Notes: generated by a model from the letters alone, not told the origin. Counted from the first letter of the stretch, positions 9,385 to 20,479 are shown. The stretch is DNA of 64,000 bases from Neocallimastix lanati (nom. inval.) (GCA_016946835.1 JACVTC010000099.1:1-64000), one strand, 5' to 3'. Made by a program: numbers and translations.

Positions 9385-9813
9385 TGATAAGAATGTACTA
9401 AATAATGCATTCTTAATTAAATCTACGATTTATTTCTAATACATTATGTGTACATTATTATTTTTGTACTTTAATAAATTTTTAAATTCAAAGATTAAAA
9501 ATTAGATCAAAAATTATATTAAACTTTATAATTTTTATATTAAATCTTATATTAATAGTAATATTTTTATATATTTAAAACTTATATTAACAATATTAAT
9601 AATAAATCTTATTTTTTTATTTTTATATTAATAATGAAAATTTGTATTAATAATATTTTTATATATTGATAATTAAAAATTTATATATTATATTTTAACT
9701 TTTATTATAAAATTTTATATCGAAATGTTTTATTTTATATTGAAAAATATTTTATTTTATTAAAAACCTTTATATTAGAATAGTATTTTTATTTTTATTT
9801 GAATATTTTAACA
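9385..9813 (+). repeat. 3' LTR of the first gypsy element
   Basis: Identical to 2211-2639 by eye. It follows a GTCGGGGCATCT stretch just after the pol stop, a plausible polypurine-type plus-strand primer. Sequence after 9813 does not match sequence after 2639. Confidence 0.85.
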
Positions 9814-9828
9814 AAGTTAGTAAAATTA

Positions 9829-9900
9829 GAACTTTGGTTCAATGGTTAGTTACATCGACCATGACCAATATTTCATGGGTTCGACTCACGCCTCAACCCA
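9829..9900 (+). other. tRNA-like sequence with polymerase III boxes A and B (decayed tRNA or SINE head)
   Basis: TGGTTCAATGGTTAG fits box A and GGTTCGACTC fits box B, about 40 nt apart, the spacing found in tRNA genes. The D, anticodon and T stems do not pair well, so a working tRNA is unlikely. It starts about 15 bp after the gypsy 3' LTR. A tRNA-derived SINE or a decayed tRNA gene fits best. Confidence 0.4.
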
Positions 9901-10530
9901 TTTTGCATTAATAATTATTTTATTAATTATTTTATTAATTATTAATAATATCTTCTTGAATATTCTTTCTGTATAAAATTATAGAAAGTTAAAGATTCTT
10001 TCGGTTCGTAATTCAACCGAAATGAATTTAGAAATTCTTATTATATAAATTATTTTATTCTTTTTTGATAAGATTCATTTTCATCAATTAAAATCTATAT
10101 TCTAGAAACTTTACATTATTAATTATTACAAACATATTTCTAAATATTTCTTTAAAATTATTTTTACATGTTAAAACTGTTTTTCCGTTAAAAGTATAAA
10201 TAGTGCGAACTTCACGAATGAAAATATTTTTCTTCGTGCTTTTATTAATAATAATTAACGTATAAGTAATTCGAAATATTACCTTGTTGATTAATATTAA
10301 TAATTATTTTAAATTTTATAATTAATAAAAAATATTTTTTAATAAAACGAATTATTTATACAGATAGTGTAAACCTATTGAGTTTTCTCCTTTCTGTGTT
10401 TCTATGCCACGTCCCGCCGTTACAATAGAAGCACCTCCGTTACAATAGTCAAAACATAGAGAAATCACAAAATATAAATACAACTGAAAATTTTCAAAAT
10501 TTAAAAAATGATGAAATTATTCAAAATAAA
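9901..10530 (+). other. Solo-LTR-like region with TATA box
   Basis: AT-rich, with GTATAAATAG at 10194-10203 followed by CTTCACGAATG...CTTCGTG, which can pair as a short hairpin. No coding sequence. It resembles the promoter half of an LTR but has no partner copy in the window. Confidence 0.35.
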
Positions 10531-10626
10531 TTCTTTTTTTTTTTTATAGACTGAAGACTTTGGTCTTCCCCATATAGTAATATGGGTGTATGATTAACTG
10601 CCATACCGGTACGGCGTCGACGCTCT
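10531..10626 (-). mobile_element. Very short 5'-truncated LINE insertion
   Basis: A 96-bp insert flanked by the 9-bp direct repeat CAAAATAAA (10522-10530 and 10627-10635), with a poly(A) tail on the minus strand: the hallmarks of target-primed reverse transcription. The minus strand begins with the ESVDA-coding end of the window's LINE family (compare AESVDV at about 48850 and KSVDV at about 63200). It also contains two perfect hairpins, GAAGAC-TTTG-GTCTTC and CCCATAT-AGTA-ATATGGG. Confidence 0.7.
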
Positions 10627-10639
10627 CAAAATAAAAATT

Positions 10640-11293
10640 TTTCAAATTCTGAAGAAAATATAAACAAAACTTTATTATATAAAGAAAATGACAAAAATTT
10701 AATTGCCAATAAAAATCAAACTTTAATTAATAATGAAAATATTAAAAATTTAAATGAAAAATTTAATGAAACCTTAAATAATAATAAATTAGATGATAAT
10801 ATTAAGTCGAATATATTAAATAATAATAAAGTAAATAATATTGATGAATATTCTAGCATATATTATCAAAATAATAATACTCAATTAACTGATACAATTA
10901 ATAATACAAATTCTATATCATTAAGTAATAATAATATATTACAAAACAATAATAATAATATACACAGTAATAAAAATAATAAAAGTAAAACGTTAAAAGA
11001 AATTATTACTCCAAATGTAAACAAAAAGTCCATTTTTAGAAGTAATATTAAAAAATTAATTATTGAAAATAACAATGTTCCCAATCAATCACATAAATTT
11101 AATTATTGGACCTATAGAATGAATTTACCAAATTTATCAAAAAACAATAATTTAAAAATTTTAAATAAAAATAATTTAATTAAAAATAACTATGATGAAG
11201 GAGCATCATCAAATAATAAAAATAATAATTTTATTAATCATAATTTAAATTCAAATATTTTAAAAAGAAAAGAAAATCCAATATTTTTTATAA
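10640..11293 (+). pseudogene. Decayed Asn-rich linker upstream of copia reverse transcriptase
   Basis: Low-complexity Asn/Lys/Leu coding-like sequence with frame breaks; a piece is open at 11119-11373. It occupies the place of the variable region between integrase and reverse transcriptase in copia elements. No Gag, protease or integrase motif is visible. Confidence 0.4.
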
Positions 11294-12721
11294 AATTTAA
11301 AAAATATCGTAGAACAGATTTTAACAACAAAAGGCAAAAGAATTTTACCTTTAATTTGGATATACACAAATAAAATTAATAGTGCTGGTGTTGTTATTAA
11401 ACACAAAGCACGTATTGTTGCACAAGGATTCCGACAATTATTTAGTGTGGACTTCTTTCAGACCTTTGCCCCTACTCTTAATATCGATGGTCTAAAATTG
11501 ATTATTGCCATTGCTTCAAAATTCAAATGGCATATTTTCCAACTTGATATTAAAGCTGCCTACTTTAATGCTAAAATTGACACAGATATTTATACAACTA
11601 TTCCGCCTGGAGATGCTAACTTTGGGAAGGGATACTGGAAACTTAGAAAGGCACTTTACGGATTAAAACAGTCAGGACGCCAATGGTATCTGACAATATC
11701 TGAATTTTTAATAGAACAAGGTTTTATTCAATTATCGTCTGAAAAATGCATATTTAAAAAGACCGTTAATGGAAAATTAGTCTGTATAATTGGATTATAC
11801 GTTGATGATATGGCTATCGCTGGATTAGTTAAAGAAATCAATAACATTATAAATAAAATTAAACAAAAATTCAAAATTTCAAAATGCGAACCAATTAATT
11901 ATATATTAGGAATTAAAATTGAAAAGAACAATTTCAATTATTCTATTTCTCAAAAACATTTTATTAACATCATTTTAAATAAATTCAATATTAATAATAT
12001 GAAAAAAGTTACAACACCATGCGTTGGTGATAATATTATTTCTGAGAATAATGATCCATATGATAAAACAACATATAAAAGCGCTATTGGTATGCTAATA
12101 TTCTTATCCAAAGCAACCAGACCAGACATCTCTTTTGCCGTACACGAAGCCGCTAGAAATTCGGAAAATCCTACAATAACCGATTGGAGAAAAGTAGAAA
12201 ACATCTTGAAATATTTAAACAGCACTATAGATTACAAGATAACTTATGATGGTCAAGGAAACATAGTTGCTTATACTGATTCGGATTTTGCTGGAGACAT
12301 TAAAGACAGAAAATCGACTTCTGGACATATTATTCTTTTAGGAAATAATCCAATTTCTTGGATGTCTAAAACACAATCTATAGTTGCTACCTCAACCGCT
12401 GAAGCAGAATATATTAGTGCTTCACAATGCATCAAGAAATTATTATGGATCAAGAATATTCTTTTTGAATTAATAGGATTTAATAAACCAATAACTATTT
12501 TTATTGATAATAATGCATTTAAAATTTCTATGGAAAATGGTGATTTAAATCCTAAATTAAAACATATATCAATTAAATATCACTTTAATGTAGACAACAT
12601 TAAGAAGAAAATAGTTGAATTAAAACACATTGAAAGCTCTGAAAACTTAGCAGATATTTTAACAAAAGTTACTAATGGAAACAAAATAAAATCCTTCGCA
12701 AATATAATTTTTAATAATTAA
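11294..12721 (+). pseudogene. Ty1/copia reverse transcriptase-RNase H fragment
   Basis: Open from 11294 to 12721 in one frame with no natural start. In order: GKRILPLIWIYTNKINSAG and KARIVAQGF (the RT entry motif), FQTFAPT, QLDIKAAYFNA, LYGLKQSGRQW, and the catalytic YVDD (about 11799). RNase H follows with YTDSDFAGD, KSTSGHI and AEAEYIS. It is the C-terminal half of a copia Pol; integrase, protease and gag are missing or ruined upstream. The reading frame itself is intact over RT and RNase H, so the loss at the 5' side may be fairly recent. The 3' side retains a polypurine tract (TTGAGGGGGAG) and LTR. Confidence 0.88.
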
Positions 12722-12741
12722 AAATTACATTTGAGGGGGAG

Positions 12742-12998
12742 TGTTATAATATTAATAAATTTTAATATATTAATTTATATTTTACTTTTTATATAATTAT
12801 TATTTTATGTATGATTAACATTATTTATGTTAATATCATTCTTTTATGTAAATAATTTATTTCTTATTTTTATGTAAATCACGAAATCATTTGATTAAAT
12901 TTAGTATATATATTTCACCTGATTATTTTTATTTTAATCTCAGACTTGTTTATATTAAATATATTAATAAATAAATAAAATTAAATATATACATAACA
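12742..12998 (+). repeat. 3' LTR of the copia fragment
   Basis: Starts TGTTATAATA right after the G-rich tract and ends TACATAACA, giving the short inverted ends TGTTAT/ATAACA typical of copia LTRs. No matching 5' LTR was found. It is followed by an AAT microsatellite (about 12998-13024). Confidence 0.65.
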
Positions 12999-13145
12999 AT
13001 AATAATAATAATAATAATAATAAATGTATTATTCTTTTTTAATAAAAATTAATATATATAATACTTCTATCCTATAATTATTTAATTTCTATATTGTTCA
13101 AAAGAAAATAAAATTCTTTCAAATCTTTAAAAAAAAAAAAAGAAT

Positions 13146-14516
13146 TATTTAATATAGTCATAATACAAACCTTCGTGATGAAAGGTATAATAAAATAATA
13201 AATATAACCATGAGTTATATAAAAATGGATGATGTTTATCCATCTATTAACTATACTTATTTATTACAGAGTATTTAAAATTATTAAAATTTTATAATTA
13301 ATATTTTAATGATGAGAAAATTCAAATATATAAAATCCTTTTAGAAATTTGGATTTTAGGGGGAAGTAGGCAAAATAAAATACAAATTATAAAAATATAA
13401 AAGAAAATAAAAATATTAAAGAGAAGTTACTTAACTGATTCTTTGAGCTAATTATTTGAAAATAATATTTATTCTGAAATGAATAAAATAACCTAATAGC
13501 GAAAATTAACAAAAATTAACCTTTAAGAAAGAATTAACTGAAATAGTGAATATTAATCAATTATGAAACAATTTATATTATTACTAATAAGTTTAAATGA
13601 CTAAAATAATATAATTAATTATAAATACAATCAATTTTAATACCCCAAGATTATGATTTATCAAATACACCAATATATAATTAACAATTTATTTTAATAG
13701 TTATCGCTAAAACTACAAAGCGAAAATATATAAAAGTTAACGCTAATCTATATAGCGGATTATAATTGAAAGTGATGTAAAACCCAAAGTATAAGAGGTA
13801 TTCACACAAATTGAGATGGTATAATATCACCCTTCAAGAGAAAGATTTCCATCATATATAAATGTTATATTTAAACCATATAATTATTTTATATTAAAGA
13901 TGACATAGATTCATCTAATATTTATTAAAGGTGTAAAAATATTAAATACTTTAGTTTTAGGGGGAAATTATTAGATTATAAAAATATTTAAGAAATTATT
14001 TTAGCAATATTTAAATTAAATTAAATAATTAATATAACATAAAAAATATTTTCATAATGTAAAATTAGAGGTTAATTTAGGATAGAAATATATATAACAG
14101 TTTAATAATATCAAGTTAATATTGTAAAATAGGATAATTTTATATACACATATTCACCAGTAAACCAATTTATTCATTATTGAATAACTAGGTTTAAGGG
14201 GGAATGTTAGAATATGTGAAATGTATGAAAAATAAGCTTCAAATGTATTGAAACACATTGTAATATAAATAATGTATAAGCCACAATGTATTAATATAAA
14301 AGCATTTAATTTAGAATAATTAAGTGCTAGTAACTCTTTATCATAAAATATATTAATAAAATTGACATAATTATAAACCATAAATTCATAACTCTTAACA
14401 TAAATATTATTGTTATTGTAATTATTATTTTTATTTATTGATTCAATAATCTATGAAAAGATAAATAATTGTAAAATTGTTAAGGAGTCAATATAAGATA
14501 TGATGTGTACACAACA
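13146..14516 (+). mobile_element. 3' part of an unclassified LTR element (module shared with 35050-36400)
   Basis: Closely related on the opposite strand to about 35050-36400. It carries three AGGGGGAA-type purine tracts (about 13360, 13958, 14197). The last abuts an LTR starting TGTTAGAATATGTG (14205) and ending CACAACA (14516). Short coding-like stretches such as MSYIKMDDVYPSINY are visible but no family could be named. Confidence 0.6.
14205..14516 (+). repeat. Probable LTR with TGTT...AACA ends
   Basis: Begins right after AAGGGGGAA and ends in ACACAACA, 312 bp. The opposite-strand module at 35362 begins with the same TGTTAGAATATGTG. Confidence 0.6.
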
Positions 14517-15115
14517 AAATGTATTATTATTTAATTAAATTTTATTTATTATTTATTAATTTATTTATTTATATGATTCAATAAAGTATTTAAAAGACTC
14601 AAAATATTAATTTCATAAAAAAAAATTTTTTTTTATATTTTACATACAAATTATTACCTAATCAAATATTATAAGTATTTATAATACTTTAATGTACAAA
14701 AGTTTAAATATTATGTTGAACTTTAACAAAAATAAAACTATTTTTTTTTTTTATTAAATAAATAAAAATATAAAAAAATAAAAAAATCTATTTATTTATT
14801 ATTTATTTATTATTTATTTACTTATATATTATATATTATTTATAATTTTTTTTTATTTTCTTAAATATTATAATAAATTTATTATTTATTTATTTTATTA
14901 TTTATTTATTTTATTATTTATTTATTTTATTATTTATTATTTATTTATTTATTTATTAAATTTTATTAAAATTTTGCCAAATGCACTTCCATATATTTTA
15001 TACAAAGTAAATAAACTTTAATAATTAGTTTTAGAGAGTTATATTTACAAATCGATCTTAAAATAGAAAATAATAATAAAAAAAATTAATAAGCAAAGTA
15101 TAAAATAAAAGTTAT
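14517..15115. other. AT-rich spacer before the ankyrin gene
   Basis: TTTA/TTATT low-complexity arrays (about 14780-14965) and poly(T) runs. The upstream region of the ankyrin gene lies in about 14970-15115; no clear promoter motif beyond AT richness. Confidence 0.6.
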
Positions 15116-17113
15116 ATGAATAACCGTGTAAAGAAGAGAGATATAAAATATGAAGAATATAATGACAATGAATATACGTCTAAAAAATTAAAAATTGTAA
15201 CAAATAATAAAGAAAATGATTTATATATTTCTTCTTCTGAAATAAAAAAATTAATAAAAAATTCTAATATAAAGAAATTAAAAAATATTTTTGACATTTC
15301 AAAATTTTATGATAATGAATTTATTAAAAGTTTACTCTTTTTATATAAGAATAAAACTCCTACCAAGAATTTAAATTATGAAATTTCTAAAGATAAATAT
15401 AAAATTATATTAGTTTATGAAAAAGAAAATAATTTTTATAACAAAAATAATTATATAATAGATAATGAGAATAAAAATTTATTAAAATATTTAGTAGAAC
15501 ATGAAGTGGATATAAATAAAGTAGTTTATAAAAATGATAAAATACCTTTATTTGATGCATGTCAAAGTGGAAATAAAGATTTAGTTAAATATTTAGTAGA
15601 ACATGGAGCAGATATCAATAAAGAAAATGAAGATATTGAAACACCATTATTTAAGGCAATTGAAAGTAAAAATAATGGTTTAGTTAAATATTTAGTAGAA
15701 CATGGAGCAGATGTAAATAAAGAAAATAAATATGGTAAAGGACCATTATTTAAAGCAATTGAAAGTGGAAATAAAAATTTAGTAGAATACTTAGTAGAAG
15801 AACATAAAGTAGATATAAATAAAGAAAATTGGAAAGGTGAAACACCATTATTAAAAGCAATTGAAAATGGAGAAAAAGATTTAATAGAATATTTAGTAGA
15901 TAATGGAGCAGATATAAATAAAAAGAATGAATGTGGTGAGACACCATTATCTTATGCATGCTATAGTGGGAATAAAGATTTAGTAGAATACTTAGTAGTA
16001 GAACATAATGTAGATATAAATAAAGAAAATAAAATTAAAGAAACACCATTATTTAATGCCTGTAAAAGTGGTAAAAAAGATTTAGTCGAATATTTAGTAG
16101 AACATGGAGCAGATATAAATAAAGAAAATAAAATTAAAGAAACACCATTATTTAATGCCTGTAAAAGTGGAAAAAAAGATTTAGTTGAATATTTAGTAGA
16201 ACATGGAGCAGATATAAATAAAGAAAATCAATACAATGAAACACCATTATTTAATGCCTGTAAAAGTGGAAAAAAAGATTTAGTTGAATATTTAGTAGAA
16301 CATGGAGCAGATATAAATAAAGAAAATAAATACAATGAAACACCGTTATTTGATGCTTGTCAAAGTGGAAATAAAAATTTAGTAGAATACTTAATCGAAC
16401 ATGGAACAAATATTAGTAAAGAAAATAAATATGGTGAAACACCATTATTTAAGGCTGTTGAAAGTGGAAATATAGATTTAATCAAATACCTTGTAGAACA
16501 TGGAGCATCTATAGATAATAATGGTGTTTCACCATTATTTAAAGCAATTGAAAATGAAAATAAAGTTTTAGTTGAATATTTAGTAGAACATGGAACAGAT
16601 ATAAATAAAGAAAATAAATACAATGAAACACCATTATTTGATGCTTGTCAAAGTGGAAATAAAAATTTAGTAGAATACTTAATCGAACATGGAACAAATA
16701 TTAGTAAAGAAAATAAATATGGTGAAACACCATTATTTAAGGCTGTTGAAAGTAGAAATAAAGGTTTAGTAGAATATTTAGTAGAACATGGGTCAAATAT
16801 AAATAAAGAAAATATATATGGTGAAACACCATTATTTAAAGCAGTTGAAAGTGGAAGCAAAGGTTTAGTAGAACATTTAGTAGAACATGGGTCAAATATA
16901 AATAAAGAAAATATATATGGTGAAACACCATTATTTGAGGCAATTAGAGGTGGAAGCAAAGATTTAGTAGAATATTTAGTAAAACATGGAGCAGATATTA
17001 GTAAAGAAAATAAATATGGTAAAACACCTTTATTTAAGGCAATTAGACGTGGAAATAAAGATTTAGTAGAATGTTTAGTAGAACATGGAGCAGATATAAA
17101 TAAAAAAAAATAA
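15116..17113 (+). CDS. Ankyrin-repeat protein
   Basis: 665 residues. The first ~120 are Lys/Asn-rich and lack repeats. From about residue 124 there are 16 ankyrin repeats of about 33 residues built on TPLFKA.ESGNKDLVEYLVEHGADINKEN (in pieces: TPLFKA, LVEYLVEHGADI, NKENKYGE). Ankyrin arrays bind protein partners; the partner here is unknown. No signal peptide or other domain. The repeats are very alike in DNA, and a ~139-bp block at 16327-16465 recurs at 16615-16753, so the array has grown by unequal exchange. The stop at 17113 follows a run of nine A; in another frame the array continues to a stop at 17209-17211, so the natural protein may be about 30 residues longer. Confidence 0.85.
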   Translation: MNNRVKKRDIKYEEYNDNEYTSKKLKIVTNNKENDLYISSSEIKKLIKNSNIKKLKNIFDISKFYDNEFIKSLLFLYKNKTPTKNLNYEISKDKYKIILVYEKENNFYNKNNYIIDNENKNLLKYLVEHEVDINKVVYKNDKIPLFDACQSGNKDLVKYLVEHGADINKENEDIETPLFKAIESKNNGLVKYLVEHGADVNKENKYGKGPLFKAIESGNKNLVEYLVEEHKVDINKENWKGETPLLKAIENGEKDLIEYLVDNGADINKKNECGETPLSYACYSGNKDLVEYLVVEHNVDINKENKIKETPLFNACKSGKKDLVEYLVEHGADINKENKIKETPLFNACKSGKKDLVEYLVEHGADINKENQYNETPLFNACKSGKKDLVEYLVEHGADINKENKYNETPLFDACQSGNKNLVEYLIEHGTNISKENKYGETPLFKAVESGNIDLIKYLVEHGASIDNNGVSPLFKAIENENKVLVEYLVEHGTDINKENKYNETPLFDACQSGNKNLVEYLIEHGTNISKENKYGETPLFKAVESRNKGLVEYLVEHGSNINKENIYGETPLFKAVESGSKGLVEHLVEHGSNINKENIYGETPLFEAIRGGSKDLVEYLVKHGADISKENKYGKTPLFKAIRRGNKDLVECLVEHGADINKKK

Positions 17114-17211
17114 ATAAATATGGAGAAACACCATTATTTTATGTGAAGAATCATGGAAAATTTTATGATATAAATAAAAATTTATTAAATCATGGAGCAT
17201 ATATAGATTAG
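17114..17211 (+). pseudogene. Frame-shifted 3' end of the ankyrin gene
   Basis: Continues as NKYGETPLFYV then LLNHGAYID and a stop at 17209-17211, matching the repeat consensus but out of frame with the ORF above. The A-run at about 17103-17111 is the likely slip point: polymerase slippage, a real mutation, or a sequencing error. Confidence 0.75.
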
Positions 17212-17429
17212 ATATAAAAAAAAAAATTCTTTTTTTTAGCAAAAATTAAATTAAAAATAATTAAAAAAGAATCTATTGTATGTTTTATATATATATATAT
17301 ATATATTTTCTTTTAAAAATATTAATTAAATTAAGATTTTATTTAGATACACCTCTTTTTTTTCATATTATATAATTTTGTTTCAATTATTATTAAATAT
17401 TTCCCTTTTTGTTTTATTAAAAGGAAAAT

Positions 17430-17464
<35 letters not shown>

Positions 17465-17599
17465 TATTAATATTATTGACTTTTTATTTTTTTAGTGGCA
17501 CTTTATAATAACTATATAATTTTTTTTCTCTATTTTTATTGTTTATTATATAAAAAAAAATAATATTTTATGACCAAAGTATTTTTAATTATATTCAAA

Positions 17600-17995
17600 T
17601 TATGCTGGAACATTGTGGAATAAGTAACTGACTGATTCACCATTATGAGTTCTTCTAATGGCTTCAGCAATAGATGGAGAAACATCAATAGTAGCAATCT
17701 TTGGACATAACTTCTTTATATCTTCATATGGAATAGTGTTAGTAACAACAACTTGAGTTAAAGCTGAGTTATTAATAACTTCACAAGCTTTACATGATAA
17801 AATACCATGGGTAACAATAGCATAAACTTTGGTGGCACTATTTTTAACTAAAGTTTGAGCAGCCTTACCTAAAGTACCACAAGTATCTGCCAAATCATCG
17901 ACAAGAACAGCTGTCTTAACATCACCAACAAGAACCATTCTTGAAACAAAGTTAGCCTTCTTACGTTCTTTGTGAATAAGAGCGAATTTTACGCC
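17600..17995 (-). pseudogene. 3'-terminal fragment of ribose-phosphate pyrophosphokinase (PRPP synthetase)
   Basis: The family makes phosphoribosyl pyrophosphate from ribose 5-phosphate and ATP for purine, pyrimidine and histidine/tryptophan synthesis. About 132 residues match its C-terminal third: [35 protein letters not shown] (the PRPP-binding loop), [14 protein letters not shown], and the end [17 protein letters not shown]. The family is usually about 310-320 residues. The match stops at about 17995, where TAAATAA-type tandem repeats begin. I see no splice acceptor AG there and no upstream exon through 18690, so the 5' two thirds are missing. The remaining frame is intact and well conserved, so the break is recent. 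Confidence 0.85.
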
Positions 17996-18000
17996 ACATT

Positions 18001-18190
18001 GATAAATAAATAATAAAATTGATAAATAAATAATAAAATTGATAAATAAATAATAAAATAAATAAATAATAAAAAAATAAAATATAAAATATAAAATATA
18101 AAATATAAAATATAAAATATAAAATATAACAATATAACAATATAAAAAATATAAAATAAAAAAATATAAAAAATATAAAATAAAAAAAAT
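18001..18190. repeat. AT tandem repeats at the broken end of the PRPP synthetase gene
   Basis: Three 20-bp units of GATAAATAAATAATAAAATT, then ATAAAAT and AATATAAA-type short units. Directly adjoins the truncation point. Confidence 0.85.
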
Positions 18191-18255
18191 AGATTATCAC
18201 CTAAAATCATCCTAATTTTGTGCTACTTTTAACTCACTTTTTTATGATGTCCTCA

Positions 18256-18290
<35 letters not shown>

Positions 18291-18690
18291 GTATTATTTA
18301 TGAATATTTCTTTTATTAAAAAAATTTATTAGTAATTTTAAGTTTTTTTTTGAAATACTGCGCAAGAACTCAAAAGGTGTAAAATGATCAATTAATTATT
18401 TAGATATTATTTTTTAATCTTTATAATAATTATTTTTTAATTACTTTTTATTTTAATAGTTATATTTTAAATTATTATCCTTTGTATATTTATTATATAT
18501 AAGTATATATATATTTTTCTTTTTTTAAAATTTAATTTTAAATTTATTTATTTATTATAGTTTTATTTATTTATTTTTATTTAGTTAGTTATTTATTTAA
18601 ATTATATATATTATTTATTTGTTTTATTAACTTTAAAAAAAAATTTGCGAAATAAAACTTTTTGAAATGAAATTTTTCAAAATGCATCTC
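18191..18690. other. AT-rich spacer, no gene seen
   Basis: Poly(T) at about 18258-18287 and TTTA-rich DNA; a motif related to the TTTCG/GAAATG repeats at about 18640-18690. Nothing coding recognised. Confidence 0.5.
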
Positions 18691-19440
18691 CCCCCTTATA
18701 ATATATCTAATGACGTCAAATGATTTTACATTGATTTATGTATATACATTTATATTATTTATATATACTAACATTCTATATTTTATTACATGAATTATTT
18801 TATTGAATATTTACATAAGTTAAATAACTAGTTTTTTATTTATTAAATTTTGTTTGAATAGTTAACTATATGAAACTGTTGGTTTTTTTTTTTTTTTTCT
18901 TTGAATTTCTTGCAATTTTATGTATTGCATATGATATGTCAGGTCTAAAGCACTTTGATAAATAGATCGGCATATCTATAGCACCTTTGTAAACGATCTT
19001 ATCAAATGGTCTTGTATTATCACCTTTAATGTTATCACTCATACACGGGGACGTATGTTTTCCTAGTGTGTTTGATATTGAACCTCTCTTATATATTGTT
19101 GATAAAGCTTTCTTGTATGATAATATAATGTGTTTTTGTTAATGTTTTCCACTTTAATTCCAAGAATAAAGTTTATTGGTTCAGACTTTGAAATTTCAGT
19201 TTTTTTTTTTTTTTTTTTTGATTTTGTTATTGTTCCCTGTGATGACCATATCATCCACGTATAATCCAATTATACAAATAGCTTTTCCTTTTTCTGTTTT
19301 TATTAATATATATTTTTTGGAAATAAGTTTCTTGTAGCCATTGTCTTGAAGGAAAATTGTTATGATTATGTTCCATTGCCTGCCGAATTGTTTTAATCCA
19401 TATAAGATTTTATTCAATCTCCAATACCATTGTATAGTTT
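18690..19440 (-). pseudogene. Ty1/copia RT relic with LTR piece
   Basis: Minus strand, broken by frame changes: LYGLKQFGRQW (about 19400), CIIGLYVDDMVITG (about 19270), a poly(A) expansion coding KKKKKK (19200-19219), SEPINFILGIKVE, and RPDISYAIHKIARNSK (about 18900-18945). These are the RT core through the RNase H border. Downstream (18700-18775) lies LTR-like sequence shared with about 47605-47670, beginning TGTTAGTATATATAA on the minus strand. Confidence 0.85.
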
Positions 19441-19859
19441 ATTCTGTCAAGTTTTTTGTTGTTTTAGCTAATTGATATTCGTTATGAAAAGCTAAAATTT
19501 CCAATTAAGATTACTAGGTAAGCGCAACAAGTGGAATTATAATCTTTAATTGAAAGATTAGATAACAAATTAATACAAATATTTTTTCTTTAAAATTTTT
19601 AACCCTTTAAAAATATTTATTTAATATTAAAAATACAGAGGCATTTCGCCAAGTTTCATTTCTCCAAATGAATATTATTAAATAAATAAATAAATAAATT
19701 AAAATGTTACAAATATTAATGTATTTTCTAAAGTAAATATTTAAATATTAAAAATTATTTCTTTAATATATAGATATCTTTACGAATATCTATATCTATT
19801 TAAATAAATAAATAAATAAATAAATAATAAAGTATTAATAAATAATAAAATAAATAATA
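19441..19859. other. AT-rich spacer with a TTTCGCCAAG-type motif
   Basis: Contains GGCATTTCGCCAAGTTTC near 19640, the unit found in foldback repeats elsewhere, and TAAA arrays near 19680-19830. No gene seen. Confidence 0.5.
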
Positions 19860-19992
19860 AATAATAATATAAATAATAATATAAAACTATAGTAATAATA
19901 TAAATAATAATATAAAACTATAGTAATAATATAAATAATAATATAAAACTATAGTAATAATATAAATAATAATATAAAACTATAGTAATAAT
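19860..19992. repeat. 31-bp tandem repeat
   Basis: CTATAG recurs at 19887, 19918, 19949 and 19980, an exact 31-bp period, within AATAATATAAA sequence. A four-unit minisatellite. Confidence 0.85.
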
Positions 19993-20479
19993 TATAAAAA
20001 GATTGCCATTAATAATAATAATAATGACCATTAAAATTTTAAATAATAATTATTATTATTTACAAATATATATAAATGAATTAATAAAACTAATATTTAA
20101 ATACTTTAGAAAAACAAAAAAACTTTTTCTTATAGTATTTTATGTTATAAATTAATAATATATAATATATAATATATAACATATAATAAATAATATGAAC
20201 TGCAGCAATAATTACAAAAACATCAATAATAATTTTATAATAATGATGAAAATAATAATAATAATTATTAAATATAAAAATAAATATAAATGAATTAAAA
20301 AATATAAAAATTTTTACATATAATTTAAAATATAAAAATTAAAAAATAAGATTTGGATAATTTATCTTCATTTAAAATATATAATTAAAAATATATTATT
20401 ATTAAAATTAATTATTAAAATAAAAAATAAAAGATTTATATATTTATTATCAAAATAATTTCGAACTTTCCTTTTATTA
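19993..20479. other. AT-rich spacer, no gene seen
   Basis: AATAAT and TATAATATA low-complexity DNA; no ORF or recognisable family. Confidence 0.5.

Larger units (their letters stand above)
2211..9813 (+). mobile_element. Ty3/gypsy LTR retrotransposon, apparently young
   Basis: Bounded by two 429-bp copies (2211-2639 and 9385-9813) that I read as identical, each TG...CA, with AAGT on both outer sides (2207-2210, 9814-9817) as a possible 4-bp target duplication. Order is LTR, long leader, gag, frameshift site, pol (PR-RT-RNaseH-IN), G-rich tract, LTR. Both ORFs are open, so the copy is recent. Oddity: the tRNA primer site lies at 3068, not just after 2639, so the true 5' LTR may run to 3061 with a shortened 3' copy. 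Confidence 0.9.

Noticed and set aside
9829-9900. Functional tRNA gene
   Set aside because: Boxes A and B fit, but the D, anticodon and T stems do not pair and no sensible anticodon loop forms.
15750-16959. Minus-strand ORFs under the ankyrin gene
   Set aside because: Antisense shadows of the repeat array; they repeat with the same period and show no family features.
17961-18210. Intron separating a missing PRPP synthetase exon
   Set aside because: No AG acceptor next to the coding match, and no PRPP synthetase-like sequence upstream; tandem repeats and truncation explain it better.
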